Below are positions 30,290 to 38,314 of a stretch of DNA of 64,000 nt, piece after piece. The notes below the pieces were generated by a model, which did no database searches, was not told the origin of the DNA, and saw only the letters and a list, made by a program, of their open reading frames with translations. Location of the stretch: NCBI GenBank assembly GCA_027459765.1, contig DAIDHD010000011.1, positions 1 through 64,000 on the forward strand. The letters run 5' to 3'. This DNA is from Gammaproteobacteria bacterium (GTDB lineage: Bacteria; Pseudomonadota; Gammaproteobacteria; Steroidobacterales; Steroidobacteraceae). Each line of letters begins with the position of its first letter. The stretch's first letter is position 1. The position numbers and the translations under genes were made by a program.

Positions 30290-30958
30290 TCAATTCGCGG
30301 TAGACGTGCCGTTCGCGCCGATGCTGTTGGAGCCGGGCGAGTGAGCGGCGTCGAAACCGCCGGCGGCGCTGGCACCGTGCGTGCCCGGGCCCTGCGTCGC
30401 GAACTGTCCCGATCCCGCGAACGAACCGGTCAACCCTGACGACATCGAGCCGTCGTTCGAGGCCGGCTGCGCGGGCGCGCTCATCGCTGCCGCCTGTCCG
30501 GAGAGGGCGCCCAGTGCACTGCCCGACACTCCGTCGCGGGAGGCGCTTGCCTGTGTCGCACCCGCGCCGCTCAACGCACCGGCGACACCGCTCCGGGCGC
30601 TCCCGGCATCGTTTGCGGCGGCGGCGCCGCCAGTCTGCGCGGCGTTGGCGCCTGCCTGCGCAGCACCCGATCCTGCCGCTGTCGCCTTGCCCTTGGTCGC
30701 GGCAGCCGCGTTCTTGGCGGCATCGGCCGCGCGTTGCGCCTTGGGTGCCTGCAGCGTGCCGCCGAAATCGCCCCGTCCGGCGGCGTTGCCGCTGGCGCCG
30801 ATACCGTGCAGGGAGCCGAAGCCACCTCCCAGGCCACCACCTAGGCCGCCACCCAGGCCGCCACCGATGCCGCCGCCCAGGACGCCGGCCTGGGCCGGCA
30901 GTGCCGCCGCGACCACGATCGCCGCCACCGCACCGAGAATGATTCGCTTGTCGTTCAT
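30290..30958 (-). CDS. Secreted glycine/alanine-rich low-complexity protein
   Basis: A 222-aa protein with a clear signal peptide (MNDKRIILGAVAAIVVAAAL, cleavage near AQA). Next comes a Gly-rich block of GGGL/GGGI repeats (about 25-47), then a long Ala/Gly/Ser/Thr-rich region without hydrophobic core. It is lysine-rich only around residues 70-90. I do not recognise a family. It lies 86 bp downstream of the S8 peptidase on the same strand and may be co-transcribed with it. A surface or matrix protein, or a peptidase substrate, is possible but unproven. Confidence 0.75.
   Translation of the reverse strand: MNDKRIILGAVAAIVVAAALPAQAGVLGGGIGGGLGGGLGGGLGGGFGSLHGIGASGNAAGRGDFGGTLQAPKAQRAADAAKNAAAATKGKATAAGSGAAQAGANAAQTGGAAAANDAGSARSGVAGALSGAGATQASASRDGVSGSALGALSGQAAAMSAPAQPASNDGSMSSGLTGSFAGSGQFATQGPGTHGASAAGGFDAAHSPGSNSIGANGTSTAN
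30821..30880. repeat. Five tandem 12-bp units encoding Gly-Gly-Gly-Leu/Ile
   Basis: Units of 12 bp at 30821, 30833, 30845, 30857 and 30869 share the pattern GCCNCCNCCNAG with few differences. On the minus strand they encode the GGGL/GGGI block of the glycine-rich secreted protein. The array is in frame and could change copy number by slippage. Confidence 0.85.
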
Positions 30959-31044
30959 CGTCGTTCTCCCGTAGTCGCGGCCCATCCGCGACCTTCTATC
31001 GGGTGATACGAGCCGGCGAATGGATTTCTTCCACACCCGGACGA

Positions 31045-32340
31045 TTATTTTTTGCTGTCGCCGCTCCCGGGATCGACCACGAGGCCGAACCCATAGATGG
31101 TGTCGCGTCCCGGCCGCCCGAGGTCGATGGCACCCGCGGCGAGCGCAACGATCGCGGATTGCGCTGCTTGCGGGTCGGGACTCGACAGGAGCGCGGCCAG
31201 GCGGGCTGCAACCGCGGGTGCAGCGAACGAGGTGCCGCGCACTTCGACGCGAGCGCCGTGCAGTCCGGCGGCGGTGATGTTCGCGCCAGCCGCCGCGAAC
31301 GTGACCTGCAGCCCTTGGACCGCCTCCACGAGCACGTGCCGACGCGCGTCCACGCCGGTGACGCCGACCACGCCCGGATAGGCGGCGGGATACAACGGCG
31401 GCGATGCCGGGCCGTCGTTGCCCACGGCCGCCACCAGCAGATGACCGCGTGCGACGAGCGCGGCGACCACGCGCTCCAGAATCCCGTTCGCGGGTCCGAC
31501 CAGGCTCAGGTTCACGACGGCGACGTGCTGCCGCGCCAGCCATTCGAGCGCGCTCACGATTGCGTCCACGGCGCCCCCGGTCGGCCTGCCGCAGTACACG
31601 TCGGCCGCATAGAGGTCACGCGCGCCGTGTTCGACCAGCAGCGAGGCCACCGCGGTGCCGTGCGAGGCGGCCACGCTCGCGCCGTCGCACCCCCACGGAT
31701 GCACGGCGGCCGAGGCGAACGCTGGATGGGTGCTCTCGAGTCCGGTGTCGACGAGGCCCACGCGGACCGTAGCCGTGCCGGGCGGCACGGGTTCAGGCGG
31801 GGCGGGCGGCGCGGCGCCGGCCGATGCGACGCCACTGCCGAGGTAGACGTGATCGAACTCGTACAGGCCCTCGGGGTCGAGCTTGCGCGCCTCGTCCAGT
31901 GCCGCACGCGTCGACAACCGCTCCGGTACGCGCAGTGTCACGACCCGCACGCCGAGTTGGTCGCCCGGCTCGTCCCGCACGACTTCGAACCCGCGCGCGG
32001 CGAGCGCGGCGAGTGCGGCCGGGGTCGGCGCCAGGGCGAGCAATCGGGAGCGCAGCACGGGATTTCCCGCCCGGTCACGGTCGAGTTCGCGCGGGTGCTC
32101 GCGCAACAGGCGGCGCACGAGCTCGGCACGCGCCTCGGTGAGGCCATCTTGGGTCAGGGTCTGCAGGCTCTGCAGGTCGCGCGCCGCGCTCGGCAGTGCC
32201 GGCAAGCCGAGCGGCACGCCCGGCAGACGAACCTGCGCCACCGCGCCCGTCGAGAACACGGTGCAGAGCGCGAAGGCCGCGCAGCGCAGGAGTCTCCTGC
32301 GGCGTAATCGGGTCGTGGCGTGCATCGGGCTGGCGCGCAT
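31045..32340 (-). CDS. Secreted S8 (subtilisin-family) serine peptidase next to an ECF sigma factor
   Basis: A 431-aa protein with a signal peptide (after an Arg-rich start, LLRCAAFALCTVFSTGAVAQ), a pro-domain-like region (about 70-165) and an S8 catalytic domain. Catalytic Asp198 (GLVDTGLE), His227 (ASHGTAVA), oxyanion Asn308 (VGNDG) and Ser371 (RGTSFAAP) are all present, so it should be active. It is divergent from the ECF sigma and anti-sigma pair, with 82 bp between starts, and shares this arrangement in part with the second cluster at 41.8-44.4 kb. AGGAG lies a few bases before ATG 32340; a second ATG five codons later is possible. Confidence 0.9.
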   Translation of the reverse strand: MRASPMHATTRLRRRRLLRCAAFALCTVFSTGAVAQVRLPGVPLGLPALPSAARDLQSLQTLTQDGLTEARAELVRRLLREHPRELDRDRAGNPVLRSRLLALAPTPAALAALAARGFEVVRDEPGDQLGVRVVTLRVPERLSTRAALDEARKLDPEGLYEFDHVYLGSGVASAGAAPPAPPEPVPPGTATVRVGLVDTGLESTHPAFASAAVHPWGCDGASVAASHGTAVASLLVEHGARDLYAADVYCGRPTGGAVDAIVSALEWLARQHVAVVNLSLVGPANGILERVVAALVARGHLLVAAVGNDGPASPPLYPAAYPGVVGVTGVDARRHVLVEAVQGLQVTFAAAGANITAAGLHGARVEVRGTSFAAPAVAARLAALLSSPDPQAAQSAIVALAAGAIDLGRPGRDTIYGFGLVVDPGSGDSKK

Positions 32341-32422
32341 CGGCTCCTGGCCTTCGGTCGGGCGTTTTGCGCCCGATGTTACGATAGTTGGAAGAAACTC
32401 GACCTCGGCGACGTCTCACTCA

Positions 32423-32935
32423 ATGGATACGACCGAACCGCCGGAAATCTTCCGTCGTCAGCTCGTCGATCTGCTGCCTCGGTTGCGGCGCTTCGCCCGC
32501 AATCTGACGCGACGGCCGGAGGACGCGGACGACGTCGTGCAGATCGCGCTGGAGCGGGCACTGCGGCACTTCGACCAGTGGTCGAGCGAGCGCCGTCTCG
32601 ACGCCTGGATGTTCAGGATCGTGCGCAATGTCTGGATCGACGAATTGCGCTCGCGCCGGCGCCGCGATCGGTTGTTCGCGGCCGAGGAGGCGGGCGAGGA
32701 CGTGGGCGAGGCGCCGCTCGAGGCGCTGACCGAGAATCTGTCCATTCAGGCGGCGCTCGCGTGCCTGCCCGAAGAACAGCGCTCGGCGGTGATGCTGGTG
32801 CTGGTCGAGGGTCTCTCCTATAAGGAGGCTGCGGAGGTGCTGGAGGTGCCGGTGGGCACGCTCACCAGCCGTCTGGCGCGGGGTCGGGAGGCGCTGCAGT
32901 CGTTGTTACAACCGAACCGGGAGCCGGGACCGTGA
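32423..32935 (+). CDS. ECF RNA polymerase sigma factor (cluster 1)
   Basis: A 170-aa sigma-70 family ECF factor. Region 2 includes LRRFARNLTRRPEDADDVVQIALERAL and region 2.4-like DAWMFRIVRNVWIDELRSR. Region 4 has the helix-turn-helix SYKEAAEVLEVPVGTLTSRLARGREAL. ECF factors redirect RNA polymerase to stress or envelope genes and are held by an anti-sigma factor, here encoded next with a GTGA overlap. The divergent S8 peptidase is a likely target or partner. Confidence 0.93.
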   Translation: MDTTEPPEIFRRQLVDLLPRLRRFARNLTRRPEDADDVVQIALERALRHFDQWSSERRLDAWMFRIVRNVWIDELRSRRRRDRLFAAEEAGEDVGEAPLEALTENLSIQAALACLPEEQRSAVMLVLVEGLSYKEAAEVLEVPVGTLTSRLARGREALQSLLQPNREPGP

Positions 32936-33711
32936 GCGTCACTGATGAAGCACTGATGGCGTACGTCGACGGCGAAGCCGATCCGGCGACGCGTGAGGCA
33001 GTGGAGGCGGCGATGCGCGCCGATCCGGACGTTGCCCGACGGGTGGCGGAGCAGCGTGAACTGCGTGCCAGGCTGCGGGCGGCGTTCACCGCCGATCTCG
33101 CGGAGCCCGTGCCGTCGCGCCTCACGGACGCGGTGCTCGCGGGCGCTCGACCCAGGAGCGAATCGCGGCCCGGGGCCGCGGCGTTCGGCGCGGCCCGCAC
33201 GGCGCGCTCCGTGCGGCGCGCGCCGCTCGTGGCGTGGGGGATTCCGGCCGCCCTGGCGGCCTCGCTCGCGCTCGGCGTCGGTCTCGGTTTGCTGCTTTCC
33301 CGCCAGCGCACGCCGTGGGTGGCCGGCGATGCGCACGGACTGGTCGCCGAGGGCCCGCTCGAGCGGGCGCTGTCGGCGTCGCTCGGCGGCGAGCATGGCG
33401 CGCCGATCGGCATCGGCGTGAGTTTCCGCGGCAAGGACGGTCGCTATTGCCGTTCGTTCCGCATCGCCATGCCGTCGCCGGCAGCCGGTCTCGCGTGCCG
33501 GGACGCAGACGCCTGGCGCATCGCACTGTGGACCCGAAGCGCCGCGGCTGCCTCGGCGTCCGGGGAGGAGCCGGGCGCCGACTATCGCCCAGCGGCCAGC
33601 GAGTGGCCGCCGGAATTGCTGGCCGCCATCGAAGCGCGGGCCGACGGCGAACCGCTCGACCGGAAGGCCGAGGAGGCGGCGCGGGCGCAGGGCTGGCGCG
33701 CGGCGCGCTAG
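32932..33711 (+). CDS. Membrane anti-sigma factor without zinc motif (cluster 1)
   Basis: A 259-aa protein. The N-terminal cytoplasmic anti-sigma domain (TDEALMAYVDGEADPATREAVE) has no HxxxCxxC zinc motif. One membrane segment lies at about residues 98-122. The C-terminal periplasmic domain contains SFRGKDGRYCRSFRIAM and GLACRDADAW, with two Cys that might respond to redox state. It should hold the upstream ECF sigma at the membrane until a signal releases it. GTG 32932 overlaps the sigma stop. Confidence 0.87.
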   Translation: MSVTDEALMAYVDGEADPATREAVEAAMRADPDVARRVAEQRELRARLRAAFTADLAEPVPSRLTDAVLAGARPRSESRPGAAAFGAARTARSVRRAPLVAWGIPAALAASLALGVGLGLLLSRQRTPWVAGDAHGLVAEGPLERALSASLGGEHGAPIGIGVSFRGKDGRYCRSFRIAMPSPAAGLACRDADAWRIALWTRSAAAASASGEEPGADYRPAASEWPPELLAAIEARADGEPLDRKAEEAARAQGWRAAR

Positions 33712-33771
33712 GCTTGCGCGCGGTGCACTAGGCCGAGATTTCCCGGCGTGCGGGCTTTCGCCGCAACGCGC

Positions 33772-35163
33772 TCACATCACGCGCGACGCCGGTTGCCGCG
33801 TGCCCTCGCGCGCGAGGTAGGCGTCGAACGTCATGGCCACGGTGCGCATCAGGAGTCGGCCTCGCGGCGTCAGCCGGATGTCACGCGGCTCGACCTCCAC
33901 GAGCCCGTCGCGCGCGAGCGACCGCAGGCGCTCCAGCGCCGGCGCGAAGTACTTCTCGAAGCTGATGCCGTGGCGGCGTTCCGTCGACGGCACGTCCACG
34001 TGGCCGTGACACATGATCTGCTGAATCACGTCCGCGCGCCGCACGTCGTCGCTGGTGCGCGCCACGCCGCGCCGCGTGGGAAGTTCGCCGCGGGCGAGCG
34101 ACTGGTTGTACTCGGTCACGGATTTGGCGTTCTGCACGAACAGGTCGCCGACCTGACCGATGGCGCTCACGCCGAAGCTCACCAGGTCGCGATTGGCGTG
34201 CGTGGTGTATCCCTGGAAGCTGCGGTGCAGGGTGCCTTCGCGCTGCGCGCGCGCCAGGCCGTCGCTCGGCAGCGCGAAGTGATCCATGCCGATGTAGACG
34301 TATCCGGCCGCGCCGAGCTTTTCGATCGCCAGTTCGAGCAGCCCGAGCCGCTGGGCGGCGCCGGGCAGGGCGGCTGGGTCGATGCGCGTCTGCGCCTTGA
34401 AGAGGTGCGGCAGGTGAGCGTACCCGTACACCGCCAGGCGGTCGGGGCGCAGCGCGATGGCGGCGTCCAGCGTGGCGCCGAAGGTGGCCGCCGTCTGGTG
34501 CGGCAGGCCGTACAGCAGGTCGAAATTCACCGAGGCCAAGCCCAGGCGGCGCGCGTGTTCGGTCAGGTCGCGTACCAGTTCCACGGGTTGAATGCGGTTG
34601 ATGGCGGCCTGGACCTGCGGATCGAACTCCTGGACGCCGATGCTGATGCGGTTGAATCCCAGGCCCACCAGTGCCTCGAGGTAGGGGCCGTCGACGGTTC
34701 GCGGATCGATCTCGATCGAGTAGTCGCGTGCCGGAGAGGTGCTCAGTCGGAAGAAGCGGTCGAGCGCATCGACCAGGCTTTCGAGCCGGTCGATCGGCAG
34801 GAACGTCGGTGTGCCGCCGCCGAAGTGCAGTTGCTCCACCTCGCGGTCGGGCGCGAAATAGGCGCTGCGCAGCGAGACCTCGGTGATCAGGTGCGCGAGG
34901 TAGGTGTCGGCGAGCGGCATCTGCCGGGTGATCACCTTGTTGCAGCCGCAGTAGAAGCAGGGACTGCGGCAAAACGGCACGTGCACGTACAGTGACAGCG
35001 GGCTTGAAGCGAGTGCTCCCGGGCTGCCGGTGGCCGCCTCCTCGTAGGCGCGCGGGTCGAGGTCGTCGCGAAACTGCATCGCCGTCGGATAGGAGGTGTA
35101 ACGCGGCCCGGCGCCGTCGTAGCGGCGCATGAGCTCCTGATCGAAGAGAACCGACTCGTTCAT
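33772..35163 (-). CDS. hemN: Oxygen-independent coproporphyrinogen III oxidase
   Basis: A 463-aa radical-SAM enzyme that decarboxylates coproporphyrinogen III in anaerobic haem synthesis. The iron-sulfur cluster motif is CRSPCFYCGCNK, with LHFGGGTPTFL, ISIGVQEFDPQVQ and NFDLLYGLP following. It has the N-terminal RYDGAGPRYTSYPTA typical of true HemN rather than HemW. The start is ATG 35163. No clear FNR/ANR-type site was seen upstream. The gene suggests growth at low oxygen. Confidence 0.96.
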   Translation of the reverse strand: MNESVLFDQELMRRYDGAGPRYTSYPTAMQFRDDLDPRAYEEAATGSPGALASSPLSLYVHVPFCRSPCFYCGCNKVITRQMPLADTYLAHLITEVSLRSAYFAPDREVEQLHFGGGTPTFLPIDRLESLVDALDRFFRLSTSPARDYSIEIDPRTVDGPYLEALVGLGFNRISIGVQEFDPQVQAAINRIQPVELVRDLTEHARRLGLASVNFDLLYGLPHQTAATFGATLDAAIALRPDRLAVYGYAHLPHLFKAQTRIDPAALPGAAQRLGLLELAIEKLGAAGYVYIGMDHFALPSDGLARAQREGTLHRSFQGYTTHANRDLVSFGVSAIGQVGDLFVQNAKSVTEYNQSLARGELPTRRGVARTSDDVRRADVIQQIMCHGHVDVPSTERRHGISFEKYFAPALERLRSLARDGLVEVEPRDIRLTPRGRLLMRTVAMTFDAYLAREGTRQPASRVM

Positions 35164-35354
35164 GAACGCTCCCGAGACCTGCGGCGCCGTGCGCGGATCG
35201 CACGCGCCACCCATGCGCCACGGTCGTACCAATCGCGGTGCGCGCCTATACGTATGTCCGCGTATGGCCCCTGCGGGTACCTGCGCGGCCCGGGTTGACC
35301 TCGGCCGGGCGCATGGTCATTCTGGGGAGGTTCGCGGGCAGTGCGGGGTGTTCC

Positions 35355-35765
35355 ATGGTTCGGGTGCTCGAGAAGTTCGAAACCTTCATCAATGCGGTGC
35401 TGCTCGTGATGATGGCCGTGGTCGTGGCGCTGCTCACCTTCAAGCTCGGGATGATGATCCCGCGCGCCGTGGTGCACATGACCACGCTCGAGGTCAGCGT
35501 CGAGACCATGATCGAGCTGTTCGGCGACATGCTGCTCATTCTCATCGGCCTCGAACTGATGCACAGCGTGAAGGTGTATCTGGAGGATCACGTGGTGCAC
35601 GTCGAAGTGATCCTGTCCATCGCGCTGGTGGCGCTCGCCCGCAAGCTCATCGTCGCCGATCTGAAGCAATTCGACGGTGTCTCCCTCATCGGACTCGCGG
35701 CACTGATCGCCGCGCTCGCCGCCAGCCAGTACATGCTGCGCCTGGGGCGGCCGCGCGGGTCCTGA
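35355..35765 (+). CDS. PsiE-like small membrane protein
   Basis: A 136-aa protein with four hydrophobic segments and the PsiE-domain pattern (LEKFETFINAVLLVMMAVVVAL, IELFGDMLLILIGLELM, HVEVILSIALVALARKLIV). Proteins of this family are called phosphate-starvation-inducible E, but their biochemical role is unknown. No Pho box was recognised. ATG 35355 is used; an ATG at 35313 would add 14 residues. It precedes a TauE-like permease by only 7 bp. Confidence 0.82.
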   Translation: MVRVLEKFETFINAVLLVMMAVVVALLTFKLGMMIPRAVVHMTTLEVSVETMIELFGDMLLILIGLELMHSVKVYLEDHVVHVEVILSIALVALARKLIVADLKQFDGVSLIGLAALIAALAASQYMLRLGRPRGS

Positions 35766-35772
35766 TCCGGGC

Positions 35773-36564
35773 GTGTCGGGCGCGCCGCTCTACGTCGCCG
35801 CCGGATTCCTGGTCGGCAGCCTCATCGGGCTCACGGGGGTGGGCGGCGGCTCGTTGATGACGCCGCTGCTCGTGTTGCTGTTCGGCCAGTCGCCGACGGT
35901 GGCGGTGGGCACCGACCTCGTTTTCGCCGCCGCGACCAAGCTGGCGGCCACCGCCTCGTTCGGGTTCAGTCGCCGGGTCGACTGGCGGATCGTCGGTCGG
36001 TTGCTCGTGGGGAGTTTGCCGGGCTCGGGGGCCGTCATTGCCTGGATGTGGTGGACGCGTGGCACCCCGGGGGCGGCCGATCACGTCATCTCGCGCTGGC
36101 TCGCGCTGTTGCTCGCGGCCACCTCGATCGGCCTGCTGTTGCAGCGGCCGCTCGGGCGCATCAGCGTCGAGATTTCCGAGCAGTGGCTCGCCCGCGCCGA
36201 GCGTCTGCGCCCGGCGCTGGCGATCGCGCTCGGCGCGCTGCTCGGGGTGTTCATCGCCCTCACGTCGGTCGGAGCCGGCGCGCTCGGGGTGGTGGTGCTG
36301 TTCGCGCTCTACCCGCGCAGGCTCAAGGGCGACCGTCTGGTCGCGACCGACATCGCGCACGCCCTGCCCATCACCGTCATCGCCGGCGCCGGGCACGCCG
36401 TGCTCGGCCACGTCGACGGCGGCATCCTCGCCGCGCTGCTCCTGGGGTCGATACCCGGGGTGCTGATTGCCTCGCGGCTCAGCCTGCGGATGCCCGAAGC
36501 CCTGGTGCGCACCTTGCTCGCGGTGGTGCTCGGCGTGGTCAGCGAGCGCCTGCTGTTCTCATGA
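35773..36564 (+). CDS. Sulfite exporter TauE/SafE family membrane protein
   Basis: A 263-aa polytopic membrane protein with the duplicated TauE/SafE repeat: GFLVGSLIGLTGVGGGSLMTPLL near the N-terminus and GALLGVFIALTSVGAGALGVV in the second half. Family members export sulfite, sulfoacetate or other organic anions. The substrate cannot be read from sequence. It has about eight membrane segments. The GTG start follows the PsiE-like gene by 7 bp, and the stop overlaps alkB (ATGA), suggesting an operon. Confidence 0.9.
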   Translation: MSGAPLYVAAGFLVGSLIGLTGVGGGSLMTPLLVLLFGQSPTVAVGTDLVFAAATKLAATASFGFSRRVDWRIVGRLLVGSLPGSGAVIAWMWWTRGTPGAADHVISRWLALLLAATSIGLLLQRPLGRISVEISEQWLARAERLRPALAIALGALLGVFIALTSVGAGALGVVVLFALYPRRLKGDRLVATDIAHALPITVIAGAGHAVLGHVDGGILAALLLGSIPGVLIASRLSLRMPEALVRTLLAVVLGVVSERLLFS

Positions 36565-37217
36565 CGCCGCTCGGCTGCAGCGGGGATCTGTTCGATGCGC
36601 CGGGCGCCACGACACCGCTTGCGCCACAGGCGCTGCTGCTGCACGGATTCGCTCTCGATCTGGAGGCGGATCTCGGCGAGTGGATCGGGGCCATCGCGGC
36701 GCGCAGTCCCTTCAGGCACATGCAGACCCCCGGAGGACAGCGCATGTCGGTGGCGATGACCAGTTGCGGGGCCGCCGGCTGGATCTCCGATGCGCGCGGC
36801 TATCGGTACGAAGCGCTCGATCCGTGCCGAGGTGAGCCCTGGCCGCCGCTGCCCGAACTGTTCAGCGCGCTCGCGCGGCGCGCGGCCACGACGGCCGGTT
36901 TCGCGGGATTCGATCCGGACGCGTGTCTCATCAATCGCTACCAGTCGGGCGCGCGCATGTCGCTGCACCAGGACCGCGACGAGCGCGACTTGGCGCAGCC
37001 GATCGTATCGGTGTCGCTCGGGCTGACCGCGACCTTTCTCTTCGGCGGCGCGCGGCGCAGCGATCGCCCGGTACGCGTGCCGCTGCGCAGCGGCGACGTG
37101 GTCGTCTGGGGAGGCGTGTCGCGGCTCGCTCATCACGGTGTCGGACCGGTGGCGGCGGGAGCGCACCCGCGTTTCGGGCAATATCGCTTCAATCTGACGT
37201 TCAGGCGCGCACGCTGA
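36561..37217 (+). CDS. alkB: Alpha-ketoglutarate-dependent DNA repair dioxygenase AlkB
   Basis: A 218-aa Fe(II)/2-oxoglutarate dioxygenase that removes alkyl groups from 1-methyladenine and 3-methylcytosine. The iron ligands are His136 and Asp138 (SLHQDRDE) with a His in RLAHHGV. The 2-oxoglutarate arginines are in QYRFNLTFRRAR at the C-terminus. Other family segments: MQTPGGQRMSVAMTSCG and INRYQSGARM. Length matches E. coli AlkB (216 aa). No ada gene or Ada box is visible. The start overlaps the TauE-like stop. Confidence 0.95.
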   Translation: MTPLGCSGDLFDAPGATTPLAPQALLLHGFALDLEADLGEWIGAIAARSPFRHMQTPGGQRMSVAMTSCGAAGWISDARGYRYEALDPCRGEPWPPLPELFSALARRAATTAGFAGFDPDACLINRYQSGARMSLHQDRDERDLAQPIVSVSLGLTATFLFGGARRSDRPVRVPLRSGDVVVWGGVSRLAHHGVGPVAAGAHPRFGQYRFNLTFRRAR

Positions 37218-37261
37218 ACCCCCGACGGGGTCGCGACCCGCGCGCCTTCAGGAGGACTCAC

Positions 37262-37951
37262 GTGTTCACGCTGTACATCGCCAACAAGAACTACTCGTCG
37301 TGGTCGCTGCGCCCATGGCTCACGCTCACGCAACTGGGCGTGGCGTTCGATGAGGTCGTGGTGCCGTTCCGTGCCGACCCCCGCGATACCCAGGCGGCCT
37401 TCAGCGCCTTCTCCCCGACCGGCAAAGTGCCCTGTCTCGTGGACGGATCGACCGTGGTTTGGGATTCGCTGGCGATCACGGAGTACGTCGCCGAGAAGCA
37501 CCCCGGCGTGTGGCCCGCGGAGATGCGTGCGCGGGCATTCGCGCGCTGCGCGGCGGCCGAGATGCACTCCGGCTTCGGCGCGCTGCGTAGTCAGTGCTCC
37601 ATGAGTTGTGGCGTGCGGGTGCGCCTGGATTCGATCGATGAAGCGCTGCGCGCCGACCTCGAACGTCTGCAGGCGCTGTGGAGCGAGGGGCTGGCGCGCT
37701 TCGGCGGCCCGTTCCTCGCCGGCGGCGCGTTCAGCGCCGCCGACGCCTTCTTCGCGCCGGTGGCGTTCCGCGTCCAGACTTACGGCCTGCCGCTCGGGGA
37801 TCCGGCGCGCGGGTACGCCGAGCGGCTACTGGAGCTGCCGGGCATGCGGACCTGGTACGCCGCGGCGCTCGCCGAGCCTTGGCGCGACGACGCGCATGAT
37901 CGTGAGGTGCTCGCGCGCGGCACGCTGATTGCCGACCTGCGCCGCGCGTGA
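37262..37951 (+). CDS. Glutathione S-transferase family protein
   Basis: A 229-aa GST. The thioredoxin-like N-terminal domain begins FTLYIANKNYSSWSLRPW, with likely catalytic Ser, then the cis-Pro segment GKVPCLVDGSTVVWDSLAITEYVAE. An all-helical C-terminal domain follows (ADAFFAPVAFRVQTYGL). It probably conjugates or reduces electrophiles using glutathione. GTG 37262 is supported by an excellent AGGAGG six bases upstream. Confidence 0.92.
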   Translation: MFTLYIANKNYSSWSLRPWLTLTQLGVAFDEVVVPFRADPRDTQAAFSAFSPTGKVPCLVDGSTVVWDSLAITEYVAEKHPGVWPAEMRARAFARCAAAEMHSGFGALRSQCSMSCGVRVRLDSIDEALRADLERLQALWSEGLARFGGPFLAGGAFSAADAFFAPVAFRVQTYGLPLGDPARGYAERLLELPGMRTWYAAALAEPWRDDAHDREVLARGTLIADLRRA

Positions 37952-37969
37952 ACTCGGGAGGGTGCGATG

Positions 37970-38004
37970 AAAAAGGGGCCGGCGAACGCATTCGCCGGCC
38001 CCTT
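37970..38004 (-). terminator. Rho-independent terminator of tRNA-Asn
   Basis: A perfect 12-bp GC-rich stem (37975-37986 with 37991-38002) with a 4-nt loop. Read on the minus strand it is followed by five T residues, starting 10 bp after the mature tRNA 3' end. In the plus direction it also sits just after the GST gene but has only two T residues. Confidence 0.85.
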
Positions 38005-38011
38005 CGTGTGA

Positions 38012-38086
38012 TGGCTCCCCGGGTCTGGTTCGAACAGACGACCAACGGATTAACAGTCCGTCGCTCTACCGCTGAGCTACCGGGGA
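38012..38086 (-). tRNA. tRNA-Asn (anticodon GTT)
   Basis: A 75-nt cloverleaf including encoded CCA. The acceptor stem TCCCCGG pairs with CCGGGGA; the D arm is GCTCAGCGGTAGAGC; the anticodon stem ACGGA/TCCGT holds the loop CTGTTAA with anticodon GTT; the T arm is GTCTG-TTCGAAC-CAGAC. It lies downstream of aspC on the same strand, a pairing I also recall from Pseudomonas. Confidence 0.97.
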
Positions 38087-38314
38087 ATTTCGTGAGCCGC
38101 GAATTCTCGGAGAAGCACGCCCCGGAAGTCAAGGAAGGCGATGCGCCGCGCGCTCGGGTTGCCGTGGGAGTCTTGCCGGCGGTCCTGCTCGGCGCCCACG
38201 TATACCGTTTCGCCCGCGCTGAAAAGCCAATCAAAACAACGTGATAACCGGGCGGCGGTGCGTCGCTCCCTGGCGCCGGCGCGGCGCCTTGGGCGCAGCG
38301 ATGCCGCAGTTTCG

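Noticed and set aside
30290-30958. Glycine-rich protein as a PE-PGRS-type or sorted surface protein
   Set aside because: No PE domain, and no C-terminal sorting signal; the composition alone is not enough.
38087-38314. Possible tRNA-Asn promoter (TATACG on the minus strand near 38199-38204)
   Set aside because: It lies over 110 bp from the tRNA and has no matching -35; too weak to annotate.
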